A stretch of 64,000 nucleotides of DNA from Candidatus Poribacteria bacterium (GTDB lineage Bacteria > Poribacteria > WGA-4E > WGA-3G), in the NCBI GenBank assembly GCA_022825825.1, contig JAJDWA010000032.1, forward strand, positions 80,801 to 144,800, given 5' to 3'. Below are positions 8,908-17,145 of the stretch, one piece after another. The notes beneath the pieces were generated by a model. That model had not been told where the DNA came from. It saw only the letters and a program-made list of their open reading frames with translations, and did no database searches. Every line of letters starts with the position of its first letter. Positions within the stretch are counted from its first letter, which is position 1. The position numbers were made by a program, and so were the translations under genes.

Positions 8908-10235
8908 TGAAAATATACAGAGACCTATTTTTAATCAAAAACAGTTGCAGCATCATAAAACGGACGGAAACCCTTCGGTGTTTTCTTAATCTGTTACTAA
9001 TAGTAATCGCATTTCTGTCGTTAGTTCCTGTGACTCATTCCCAAAACGAAGTCGGCCACATTCATGGCAAATTGACTGACAAAAAGTTGGGAAAACCTAT
9101 TCCTAATCATCCCGTTACCCTTAATATCCATAAAGCGGAGGACGTTACGCAACAGGAAACCAAAACTGATGAAAACGGAGTTTATCGTTTTGAGGACCTA
9201 CCGATTGATTTAGAGACGCACTATATCATCTCTACAACCTACGATGGTGTTGCGTACACAGAGAAGGATTTGGTGCTTTCTTCATTCGTGCCCAACCTTT
9301 CTGTTAACATTGACATCGGTTTGACAGATGACCCGTCGCAGCTTCAGGTAAAAATACATACTATTGTTATCGGGTTACCTCCCAGAGACCACGCACCAGA
9401 CGGTGCCTTGACAGTCATTGAGGCTTTAGGTATCGAAAATATGAGTAATTCACCGTTCCAAACTGTGGTCGGAAAAGAAACGGTTGGACTCAACCTTGAT
9501 CTTCCAGAAGGCTATGAGGGATTTCATCCGCATGCCCCTATGTCCTTAAGACGTAGTTCTACCGGTAAACAAATCATCCTTACGGATCCGTTACCTCCCG
9601 GTTCCACGGATATTGGGTACACATACATCCATCATGTTAATATGAACGAACTGAATTTATCTCGACAGCTGCGTTTCCACACGAATCAAATTTCTATTCT
9701 TGTTCAAGAAGGTATCAACTTAGTACCACATTCAGAACACTTTAAATCGATGCCGCATGGAGCAATGCGGCATGAGGTGATTAACAATGTGATCTACCAT
9801 GTTTACCCAGCAAGTCCCGAGAAAGGATTCTCGGCAGGTAAAAAAGTGGATTTAAGATTGGGAATACCTAACCTTGTGCCTGATATCCGTCAAACGGGAC
9901 CTGATACCCGTCAAATGGCACTTATTGCGATAGCAGCAGCTTTAGCTGGTGGGTTTCTCGTTGCAGCGATTTTCATGCTCCGCGGTGCAAAACGTGTTTC
10001 CGAAGAATCTGATGATGCGCAGCCTACCACAACGGACACGGGGTGGCTCCGTAAACTGAGCGATGCTGACCTTGATCATGCCCGCACAGCAAGGCTTGAA
10101 TTTATAACACTGCTTGATGAAGTACACGAAAAACAGGATATTTCCGAACGGGTCTACAACCGATTACGCAAGGAACAAACTGAACGACTCACTGAGATTC
10201 TTGACCAGCGCAAAGAACGGGGATTAGACAACTAA
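8907..10235 (+). CDS. Exported membrane protein with carboxypeptidase-regulatory-like domain
   Basis: A 442-residue protein with an N-terminal hydrophobic signal/anchor (residues 27-46), a beta-sandwich of the carboxypeptidase-regulatory type (HIHGKLTDKKLGKPIP ... TDENGVYRF, about 50-120), an extended extracytoplasmic region rich in His, one membrane helix (about 336-357), and a charged cytoplasmic tail with LLDEVHEKQDISERVYNRL, which resembles the LxxLDExxExGxIS segment of CcmI/CcmH-type helices. It overlaps the preceding gene by one base and is therefore tied to the ccm operon. Function unknown; it could present or guide apocytochromes (inference). Confidence 0.75.
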   Translation: MKIYRDLFLIKNSCSIIKRTETLRCFLNLLLIVIAFLSLVPVTHSQNEVGHIHGKLTDKKLGKPIPNHPVTLNIHKAEDVTQQETKTDENGVYRFEDLPIDLETHYIISTTYDGVAYTEKDLVLSSFVPNLSVNIDIGLTDDPSQLQVKIHTIVIGLPPRDHAPDGALTVIEALGIENMSNSPFQTVVGKETVGLNLDLPEGYEGFHPHAPMSLRRSSTGKQIILTDPLPPGSTDIGYTYIHHVNMNELNLSRQLRFHTNQISILVQEGINLVPHSEHFKSMPHGAMRHEVINNVIYHVYPASPEKGFSAGKKVDLRLGIPNLVPDIRQTGPDTRQMALIAIAAALAGGFLVAAIFMLRGAKRVSEESDDAQPTTTDTGWLRKLSDADLDHARTARLEFITLLDEVHEKQDISERVYNRLRKEQTERLTEILDQRKERGLDN

Positions 10236-10300
10236 CATTTACTTATTAAGGATTATCAACAGCACAAACCATTTTGGGAAATAGGATTTATGCAATTCCC

Positions 10301-10332
10301 TGGTAGGTGCGGTTTCCTAACCGCACGTTACC
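10301..10332. repeat. REP-like hairpin, GGTTAGGAAACC family
   Basis: ggtaggtgcggtttcctaa followed by ccgcacgttacc forms a stem with the arms ggtgcggtt/aaccgcac; same family as the element at 802. Confidence 0.65.
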
Positions 10333-10395
10333 TCGTGATAATAGGGAGAATTCCGTGATTTGTGTAAATCTTGGGAAATAGCAAGGATTTAATGG

Positions 10396-11010
10396 ATGAA
10401 TGATGAACAACATATCGCAGAATTGATAGAAGATTTTGAGGAGTTTGACGATGACGTGCTCGATGCTGCAAAGGCTGAATTGATCGCCATCGGTGAACCG
10501 GCAATACCGCAACTCGTTGAAGCACTGGCACATAACCTTGGGGATGTTGTTAACCAAGTTACTGAAGTCTTGGCAGCCATCGGTGAACCGGCAATACCAC
10601 AACTTATTGATGAAATGGAGACAGCTGATATCCATTATGGACTCGCTATCAGCAGTACGCTAACGTGTATCGGTGAACCGGCAATACCAGCTTTGGTTGA
10701 AGCATTGTCTAACAAACTCAATGAAGAGTTTCGCGAATATGCAGCTCGCGCACTCTGCGAGATGGGAGTCACGGCAATTAGCGCAATACCCGCTCTTATT
10801 CAAGCTTTGACCGATCCCGCGGATGAGGTTCGTGCTTATGCTGTTTATGCGCTTGCTAAAATGGAAGGTGCAGCAGCGGATGCGGTGCCTGCCCTTATCA
10901 AGGCGCTTGATGATGGATACGAAGATGTCCGGCATCATGCGGCTTTTGCATTAAATAAAATCGGGACTCCAGAGGCAAAACAGGCACTTATTGAATTGAC
11001 TAAAGTCTAA
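10396..11010 (+). CDS. HEAT-repeat protein
   Basis: A 204-residue all-helical scaffold protein built from about six HEAT/PBS-lyase-type repeats of roughly 30 residues, with the recurring units IGEPAIPQLVEAL and PALIQALTDPADEVR. The first three units are so recent that a 20-base DNA string (starting atcggtgaacc) recurs exactly every 90 bases at 10489, 10579 and 10669. Such proteins mediate protein-protein contacts; the partner is not evident. ATG 10396 is in frame; the ATG at 10392 meets a stop after three codons. The next gene, a nuclease-fold protein, starts only 12 bases after its stop. Confidence 0.85.
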   Translation: MNDEQHIAELIEDFEEFDDDVLDAAKAELIAIGEPAIPQLVEALAHNLGDVVNQVTEVLAAIGEPAIPQLIDEMETADIHYGLAISSTLTCIGEPAIPALVEALSNKLNEEFREYAARALCEMGVTAISAIPALIQALTDPADEVRAYAVYALAKMEGAAADAVPALIKALDDGYEDVRHHAAFALNKIGTPEAKQALIELTKV

Positions 11011-11022
11011 AAGGAAACTCTA

Positions 11023-11550
11023 ATGAAGAACTCCGGGAAAATTGCACCAAAACATGTGAAAGAGTTATATCCTGATGTTTGTCAATGGTTAGAGAAGTTT
11101 TTGAAGGACCGCTTTCGACAAGCCGAAATTGACGTTCGTGCTCTTCCACATATCCCAATCTCCCATTTCCTCAGAACATACAATCAAGGCAACTTTCCCG
11201 CAGAGTGGGTTACCTGGCATGTCAAGGTTGATGTCGTTGGATTCGACCATCATTCAAATAAACCAACAGATTTGGTTTTTGTGGAATGCAAAAATTCTAC
11301 TCTCACACTTGCACACCTTTCACAACTTCTGGGTTACAGTCGCATCGCGCAACCCCTCTATTCGTTTCTGATTTCTCCTACAGGTTTTTCTTCAACGCTT
11401 GTCTCTTTGCTTCAAGAATATCAGAGACGTGATGTGCTGGAATATCATTGGGAGGATGGAAAGGTGCCACGGCAGGTTATCGTGGCACAATGGAATACGA
11501 CTACAGCTAATTTGAACAGGCATACTATGATAGGCGGTATCGGCATATAA
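11023..11550 (+). CDS. Small PD-(D/E)XK-fold protein, possible nuclease
   Basis: A 175-residue protein whose central part fits the PD-(D/E)XK nuclease fold: VDVVGF supplies the acidic residue at the end of one strand, LVFVECKNS supplies the ExK pair on the next, and LSQLLGYSRI is the typical following helix with a conserved glutamine. No DNA-binding domain or methylase partner is present. It follows the HEAT-repeat gene closely, so the two may work together. It could be a restriction-like or repair nuclease or a decayed regulatory version. Confidence 0.65.
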   Translation: MKNSGKIAPKHVKELYPDVCQWLEKFLKDRFRQAEIDVRALPHIPISHFLRTYNQGNFPAEWVTWHVKVDVVGFDHHSNKPTDLVFVECKNSTLTLAHLSQLLGYSRIAQPLYSFLISPTGFSSTLVSLLQEYQRRDVLEYHWEDGKVPRQVIVAQWNTTTANLNRHTMIGGIGI

Positions 11551-11612
11551 ACCGAGATATATGTATTGTTAATGTTTTTATAACCGAATGCAGTAATTTT
11601 TGAAATAAAAAC

Positions 11613-11642
11613 TTGAAAACTAATGTGTAAATATGGTATAAT
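11613..11642 (+). promoter_or_regulatory. Sigma-70-type promoter for korAB
   Basis: TTGAAA at 11613-11618 and TATAAT at 11637-11642, 18-base spacer, about 120 bases before korA. Confidence 0.6.
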
Positions 11643-11763
11643 TATTAAAAGAAAAATATTCGGATTGTTGACAAAGGAAATTTTACGAACCTGTTCAGAA
11701 GACACGAATTAATAAAAAAACTAATAATTGAACGAATTTATTTACCATTAGAAAGGAGCCAAG

Positions 11764-13551
11764 ATGGCAAAGTACGATTTTGTAATCGCTGTAGGAGGGG
11801 CACCCGGGCAAGGTATAGACACCGTTGGGAAAAGTATGAGCCAAATTTTTGCCCGGCACGGTCTGCATGTTTATACCTATAGTGCTTATCAATCCCTCAT
11901 CCGCGGCGGTCACACCTTCCTTACCGTCAGAATTAGTTCAGAGCCAGTTGCCAACCACGGCGACGAAATTGACCTTATCATAGCCCTTGATCGAAACAGT
12001 TTAGAAAAACATCTGCCACACGTAAGACCCGGTGGGGCACTCATCTATAACAGTGATGATGTCCGAAAACAGGCACCGGAACGAGACGACATTCAATTGT
12101 GTCCTATCTCTTACAAAGAATTGACTGGCGATCCCGATAGAAAAAAGAGAATGCTGAATATTTGTACGTTCAGTGTTGCCCTAAATTTAGTAGGCGGTGA
12201 CTTAAAGGTCCTTGAGGACATCATTACCCTTACATTCCTCAAACGTAAAGGACAGGAAGTCGTAGACGCAAACATTGCAGCTGCGCGGGCAGGCTACAAC
12301 TACGCATCGGAACACTTCACGCCATTTGACACTAAGGCAGAAAAGCGCGAACCAGCCCTTGCCTTTACCGAAGGTAATGGGGCGATGGCAATGGGAGGTG
12401 CAGCTGCCGGTGTCAAATTCTATTGCGCCTATCCAATGAGCCCTTCAACCGGTGTACTCCACTGGATGGCAGCTCATGCGCGAGACCTAAACATCATGGT
12501 GCGTCAATGTGAAGATGAAATCAGTGTTGTCAACATGGTTATCGGCGCTGCACACGCTGGCTGCCGTGCGATGTGTGCTACATCCGGTGGTGGATTTGCC
12601 CTTATGTCAGAGGCGATCGGCAGTGCTGGGATGATGGAAATTCCGATTGTTGTGATCAACGTCCAACGTGGGGGTCCCTCTACTGGCTTACCTACAAAAA
12701 CGGAACAGGGCGATCTCTGGCAACTCCTCGGTGCAAGCCAAGGTGATTTTCCGAAGATTATCGTCGCTCCTACCAGTATTATGGATGGATTCCACACCAT
12801 ACCAGAACTTTTCAATCTCGTTGATAAGTTCCAGTGTCCCGGTATGGTTCTATCGGATCTCACACTCTCAATGGGTTTTACAACATTTGAACCGGATTCT
12901 ATCAATTGGCAGCCGGAAATTGACCGAGGCGAATTAATCACTGAACTTGGCGAGATGGACGGAGAATATCTGCGCTACCAAATTACTGGCAGTGGAATTT
13001 CACCCCGTGCCCTTCCTGGCACGCCAGGACACGTTCACGTTGTCGCTACCGATGATCACGATGAAGATGGGGGTCTTATTAGCGATGAATTTACCAACCC
13101 GCATAAACGGCGCGACATCATGGAAAAACGGCAACGGAAGATGGACGGTATTGTTGAATTACTCCCGCCGCCAACGCTTGAAGGCTCCGAAGATGCTGAA
13201 GTAACACTTATTGGATGGGGGTCTACGCACGGTGTCATTAGTGAAGCAGCACAAACCTTAACTGAAGATGGTATTACAACGAACCATATCCAATTCAAAT
13301 GGCTCTACCCAATGGACGAAGACACGGTAAACGAAGTCTTAGCAAAAGTAGGACATGCAATTATTGTTGAATGCAACTATACAGGTCAGTTCGCCCGATT
13401 CTTACGAGGTGAAACAGGTTTTAAGGCAGATGGACACATCCGAAAGTATGATGGCGAGCCATTTATGCCACACCATATTGTTGACGGAGCCCGTGAGCTT
13501 TTAATCGGTAAAACAGAACTCTATGTCCCATACCAAGAAATTGTAGTCTAA
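11764..13551 (+). CDS. korA: 2-oxoacid:ferredoxin oxidoreductase, fused gamma-alpha subunit
   Basis: Large subunit of a CoA-acylating 2-oxoacid:acceptor oxidoreductase, probably 2-oxoglutarate to succinyl-CoA with ferredoxin as acceptor. Residues 1-190 are the gamma domain (GGAPGQGIDTVG, SLIRGGHTF), followed by the pyrimidine-binding alpha domain beginning FTEGNGAMAMGGAAAGVKF, with the conserved segment YPMSPSTG and the stretch NVQRGGPSTGLPTKTEQGD typical of KorA. Length 595 is normal for the fused form. RBS AAGGAG lies before the ATG; korB follows after 17 bases. Confidence 0.93.
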   Translation: MAKYDFVIAVGGAPGQGIDTVGKSMSQIFARHGLHVYTYSAYQSLIRGGHTFLTVRISSEPVANHGDEIDLIIALDRNSLEKHLPHVRPGGALIYNSDDVRKQAPERDDIQLCPISYKELTGDPDRKKRMLNICTFSVALNLVGGDLKVLEDIITLTFLKRKGQEVVDANIAAARAGYNYASEHFTPFDTKAEKREPALAFTEGNGAMAMGGAAAGVKFYCAYPMSPSTGVLHWMAAHARDLNIMVRQCEDEISVVNMVIGAAHAGCRAMCATSGGGFALMSEAIGSAGMMEIPIVVINVQRGGPSTGLPTKTEQGDLWQLLGASQGDFPKIIVAPTSIMDGFHTIPELFNLVDKFQCPGMVLSDLTLSMGFTTFEPDSINWQPEIDRGELITELGEMDGEYLRYQITGSGISPRALPGTPGHVHVVATDDHDEDGGLISDEFTNPHKRRDIMEKRQRKMDGIVELLPPPTLEGSEDAEVTLIGWGSTHGVISEAAQTLTEDGITTNHIQFKWLYPMDEDTVNEVLAKVGHAIIVECNYTGQFARFLRGETGFKADGHIRKYDGEPFMPHHIVDGARELLIGKTELYVPYQEIVV

Positions 13552-13568
13552 CAAGGAGGATAAATCAG

Positions 13569-14468
13569 ATGGCTAAAAAAGAAAGACCTATTCAAGGTGC
13601 TCCTACAGCGAGAGATTTTAAAGGTGATGTTAATCCCGACTGGTGCCCCGGTTGTGGCGATTTCGGTGTGCTTAATGCCCTACAAAATGCTTATGCCAAA
13701 ATTGGTCGTGGCAATCATGATCACCTCACTGTCAGTGGAATCGGGTGTTCTTCCAATCTCCCTGGCTTCATTAATACTTATGGAATGCACACGCTGCATG
13801 GGCGATCACTCGCTGTAGCAACGGGTGCGAAACTTGCCAATCACGATCTGAATGTCGTCGTCACTGGTGGTGATGGTGACGGATACGGCATCGGTGGGAA
13901 CCATTTCATTCATACGATGCGAAAAAATATCGATCTCCTCTACATTGTGATGAACAACGAAACTTATGGGTTGACTATTGGTCAAGCCTCACCCACTACC
14001 GTTATTGGTGAAAAAACTAAAAGTACTCCGTTCGGTAATATAGAAACACCCCTCAATCCGGTTGCGATGGCGATTGTCTCAGGTGCTACGTATGTCGCAA
14101 GAGCATTTAGTTCTGAAGGAAAACACCTTGCTGAATTAATGTACAACGGAATGCAGCACAAAGGATTTGCCTTTATTGATGTTATCAGTCCTTGTATAAC
14201 ATGGAAAGATAAGGGGGAATTTAAAATATTCGATCATTGGAAAGAACGAGTCAATTTTCTTGAAGATCATGACACAAGTGATAAAGCTGCGGCACTTGAG
14301 CAAGCGGTTAAGGACGGTCATGAAACGCAGCTTGGGTTGTTCTACCATGACACAAGCCGCCCCTCATTGGATCAGATGGAACCTGTTTTGGAAAACGGAC
14401 CTATGGCGCATCAACCCCTTGGTGTTACTCCCGAACAGGGATCCGCAATTATCCAGCGTATGATGTAA
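13569..14468 (+). CDS. korB: 2-oxoacid:ferredoxin oxidoreductase beta subunit
   Basis: Thiamine-diphosphate-binding beta subunit. The CPGCG motif near residue 28, the TPP/Mg site GGDGDGYGIGGNHF (about 100-113) and IVMNNETYGLTIGQASPT define the KorB branch. With 299 residues it is of normal length and lacks a fused ferredoxin domain; no separate delta subunit lies nearby. Together with korA it forms a two-gene operon closed by a clear terminator. The enzyme fits a reductive or modified TCA step linked to ferredoxin. Confidence 0.93.
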   Translation: MAKKERPIQGAPTARDFKGDVNPDWCPGCGDFGVLNALQNAYAKIGRGNHDHLTVSGIGCSSNLPGFINTYGMHTLHGRSLAVATGAKLANHDLNVVVTGGDGDGYGIGGNHFIHTMRKNIDLLYIVMNNETYGLTIGQASPTTVIGEKTKSTPFGNIETPLNPVAMAIVSGATYVARAFSSEGKHLAELMYNGMQHKGFAFIDVISPCITWKDKGEFKIFDHWKERVNFLEDHDTSDKAAALEQAVKDGHETQLGLFYHDTSRPSLDQMEPVLENGPMAHQPLGVTPEQGSAIIQRMM

Positions 14469-14481
14469 AATGGAACGTTTA

Positions 14482-14511
14482 GGGCAGGTATTTTACCTGC
14501 CCTTTTCTTTT
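14482..14511 (+). terminator. Rho-independent terminator after korB
   Basis: Nine-base-pair stem gggcaggta (14482-14490) and tacctgccc (14494-14502) with a three-base loop, followed by a T-rich run. It separates korAB from ccmAB. Confidence 0.9.
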
Positions 14512-14549
14512 TCTTTATACGCCAGAGTTATAAATTTCTCCTACACACT

Positions 14550-15263
14550 ATGCGTCTTAACGCTTCCCAGATCACAAAAAATTTCGGACACCGTACGATT
14601 GTCAAAAACGTTAATCTCACGATTAACCCTGGAGAAGTAGTGGCAATTTTTGGGCCCAACGGTGCAGGAAAAACGACTTTTATCAAAATTCTGGCAACGC
14701 TTCTGCGTCCCACATCGGGAAAACTTGAAATTGAAGGCACGGATGCAATTGCAGACTACGCACAAGTGCGCAACGCTTTAGGCGTTATTATCCATGAGCA
14801 TTTAGCATACCCTACATTGACTCCTTATGAGAATCTCAGGTTTTTCGGACAGATGTACGGCATCAATGATTTGGAAAGTCGCTGCAAAACAATTCTTGCT
14901 GAGGTCGGTTTAAGCCGTTTTACGCATGAACCGCTTCATATCTTTTCACGCGGTATGACGCAGCGGTTTATGATTGCCAGAGCACTTCTCCATCACCCAT
15001 CAATTTTACTGCTTGATGAACCTTTCTCTGGACTTGATGCATCTGCTAAGCAGTTTGTGATAGATCGCATTGCACAAGAACAGCAAAATGAGAAAGGCAT
15101 CCTCATTACAACGCACAACATTGAACTGGGACATCTTGTAGGCACGCGGTTTCTTTTTATGATAAATGGAGAATTGGAAGAGATCGCAAGAAAAGGTGAA
15201 ATTGAAGTAGAGACGTTAATACACATGTATGAAGAGAGGTTGATAGACACCACTTCAAATTGA
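14550..15263 (+). CDS. ccmA: Heme exporter ATP-binding protein CcmA
   Basis: ABC ATPase of the CcmAB complex, which uses ATP to release holo-CcmE from CcmC. Walker A GPNGAGKTT (residues 35-43), signature-like FSRGMTQR (LSGGQ replaced, as is usual for CcmA), Walker B ILLLDEPFSGLD and the switch His in TTHNIE are all present. Length 237 is slightly above the family norm. ccmB begins seven bases after its stop. A general drug/polysaccharide ABC ATPase is the alternative, but the neighbour excludes it in practice. Confidence 0.9.
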   Translation: MRLNASQITKNFGHRTIVKNVNLTINPGEVVAIFGPNGAGKTTFIKILATLLRPTSGKLEIEGTDAIADYAQVRNALGVIIHEHLAYPTLTPYENLRFFGQMYGINDLESRCKTILAEVGLSRFTHEPLHIFSRGMTQRFMIARALLHHPSILLLDEPFSGLDASAKQFVIDRIAQEQQNEKGILITTHNIELGHLVGTRFLFMINGELEEIARKGEIEVETLIHMYEERLIDTTSN

Positions 15264-15270
15264 GACACAC

Positions 15271-15966
15271 ATGAAGGCATTCTGTCAGATTGCCGCGTTG
15301 ATTCGTAAAGACCTTGGGATCCAATTTCGTTCAAAGGAGACGCTGGCATTAATCTTTGTTTTTAGCGTACTTGTTGTCCTCATTTTCGCTTTTGCGTTTG
15401 GACCAGAATTTCCTGCTGAAAAGACTGAACGTGGAAAATTAACCGCCAGTGTTCTCTGGGCAGCATTTGTTTTTGCAGGAATTATTACCTTGAACCGTTC
15501 ATTTACAATAGAACGATCACACGGTGCGTTACACGGTATGCGTCTTACTGGTGTTGATGCAAGCCATATCTATCTATCCAAAGTTGTTAGCAACGTCATT
15601 TTTTTATTTTTACTGGAAATTGTTATTACCCCCATCGCACTTCAATTCTTTGAACTATTTGATGATGTGACGGTGAGCATATTACTGAAATTGCTTGGTG
15701 TGTTGAGTATCGGCACGCTCGGTTTTTGTGCTGTCGGTGTACTGTTAGCTGGTATGTCTACAAGCACAAATGGTGGTGAAAGCCTACTCTCTGTCATTCT
15801 TCTACCACTTGTCATTCCAATTATTATGGCGGGAACAAAATGCACCGTCTCTATTTTAGTAACTGGCGGGTTGGAAGACAGATTCTGGCTGGGAATCTTG
15901 GTAGGTTCAAGTCTTGTCTTTTTAGCATCGGCATATCTGCTTGCGGATGCCGTTATTGAAGAATAA
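15271..15966 (+). CDS. ccmB: Heme exporter membrane protein CcmB
   Basis: Six-helix membrane partner of CcmA. The start AALIRKDLGIQFRSKETL is the typical CcmB N-terminus, and FVFAGIITLNRSFTIERSHGALHGMRLTG is the conserved cytoplasmic loop region (read in two parts: up to NRSF, then from TIER). Length 231 is normal. ccmC, which usually follows directly, is missing: the next 387 bases hold no gene. The remaining Ccm genes lie 6 kb upstream, so the locus is split. Confidence 0.93.
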   Translation: MKAFCQIAALIRKDLGIQFRSKETLALIFVFSVLVVLIFAFAFGPEFPAEKTERGKLTASVLWAAFVFAGIITLNRSFTIERSHGALHGMRLTGVDASHIYLSKVVSNVIFLFLLEIVITPIALQFFELFDDVTVSILLKLLGVLSIGTLGFCAVGVLLAGMSTSTNGGESLLSVILLPLVIPIIMAGTKCTVSILVTGGLEDRFWLGILVGSSLVFLASAYLLADAVIEE

Positions 15967-16353
15967 AGACGGACTTCGTTCAGATAACGATAAAACCTCG
16001 CTTTCGGTAAAACAACGCATCTGCTGCTTGCTTCAGATTATAGCATCTAAAGAGATGACGAACTGACAACAATATGATAGTGTTGATGGGGCGTTGTGCT
16101 AAAGTGTCAAATCATAAAAAAGAAGTTGTTGAAAAAACATAGCGGATTTGATAAGCTGATATTACATGCGATATCCTTCTATTTCTCATTTGAAATGAGC
16201 CTATTTCTAATGAGGACGATATCACATGCGTATAAAGTCAAGCAAAATCTACATAATAATTCGCATTTTCAGGATGACAGCACTTTTAATATTGATTGTT
16301 ATTAGGTACTGTATCTTTGTAAGAAATCTCAGGTTATCTTCAAGGATGGGATT
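15967..16353. other. Gene-less stretch with possible operator elements
   Basis: No convincing gene. Two near-identical 13-mers, gatattacatgcg (16158) and gatatcacatgcg (16218), sit exactly 60 bases apart and flank a 15-base palindrome at 16185-16199 (ctcattt-g-aaatgag). They precede the phosphonate gene pair and could be regulator sites. Confidence 0.45.
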
Positions 16354-17145
16354 ATGGCTTACCTCAATTCAGCACATCAGCGAGAGTGGGAAAACAACGG
16401 TTATCTGAAAATCTCTGGATTTTTCGATTCTGAAGAAGTAAATGCGCTACAGATATGGGTCTCTGAAATCTCATCATGGGAACCGACAGAAAACAAATGG
16501 ATACATCATTACGAATCAACACCAGAAGGTGCACGCCTTTCTCGTTCGGAAAATTTTGTGCCGTACCATACAGATATAAGGAATACTGTGACAAGCGGTA
16601 AAGTTTTGGATGTTGTTTCTGAGTTGATGACTGAACCGGCAGTTCTCTACAAAGAAAAAATCAACTACAAGTATTCTGGCGGCGGCGGATACGCTGCCCA
16701 TCAGGACGCCCCCGCCTACGAATTTGTCGACTACCACATTACGTGTCTAATTTCAGTGGATTCTGCTACTCCAGAAAGCGGATGTCTCTATTTCGCACCG
16801 GGTAAACATCAGGAAGGATTCATTGCACTTGACGAAAAAGGCTGTATTTCTCCTGAAACCGCTGCATCAATGAAATGGGTGGCTGTTCCGACAGATCCTG
16901 GGGACATTCTCCTTTTCGGTTCTTACATTCCACACAAGAGTCCCGCTAACCGATCAAATGAACCGAGACGAATTATCTATCTCACCTATAACGCAAAGTC
17001 CCAAGGTGACTGGCGTGAACAGTATTATGCAGACAAAAGGCAGGCATTTACACAATATGCAAAAGACGGTTCAAAACGAGACAAACAGATTAGCAAAATC
17101 GCACACTTTCAAGGAAAAGTTGTAAATCATGCAAAATTACGTTGA
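16354..17145 (+). CDS. phnY: PhnY-type Fe(II)/2-oxoglutarate dioxygenase (PhyH family)
   Basis: Phytanoyl-CoA-dioxygenase-family protein of 263 residues with the iron ligands His116 and Asp118 (AAHQDAP) and distal His194 (IPHKSP), and arginines at 205-206 (EPRRIIY) for 2-oxoglutarate. It overlaps by 17 bases a gene encoding a PhnZ-like HD oxygenase. That pairing is the hallmark of oxidative phosphonate degradation, where PhnY hydroxylates 2-aminoethylphosphonate at the alpha carbon. The related TmpA, acting on trimethylammonio-ethylphosphonate, is an alternative substrate class. The PhyH assignment is firm; the phosphonate role rests mainly on the neighbour. Confidence 0.8.
   Translation: MAYLNSAHQREWENNGYLKISGFFDSEEVNALQIWVSEISSWEPTENKWIHHYESTPEGARLSRSENFVPYHTDIRNTVTSGKVLDVVSELMTEPAVLYKEKINYKYSGGGGYAAHQDAPAYEFVDYHITCLISVDSATPESGCLYFAPGKHQEGFIALDEKGCISPETAASMKWVAVPTDPGDILLFGSYIPHKSPANRSNEPRRIIYLTYNAKSQGDWREQYYADKRQAFTQYAKDGSKRDKQISKIAHFQGKVVNHAKLR

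Noticed and set aside
14469..14549. Possible small RNA after korB
   Set aside because: The only structure is the terminator hairpin; nothing suggests a separate transcript.
16096..16305. Open frame of 69 codons between ccmB and phnY
   Set aside because: No ribosome binding site, AT-biased composition, and it spans the repeated 13-mers and palindrome; treated as noncoding.
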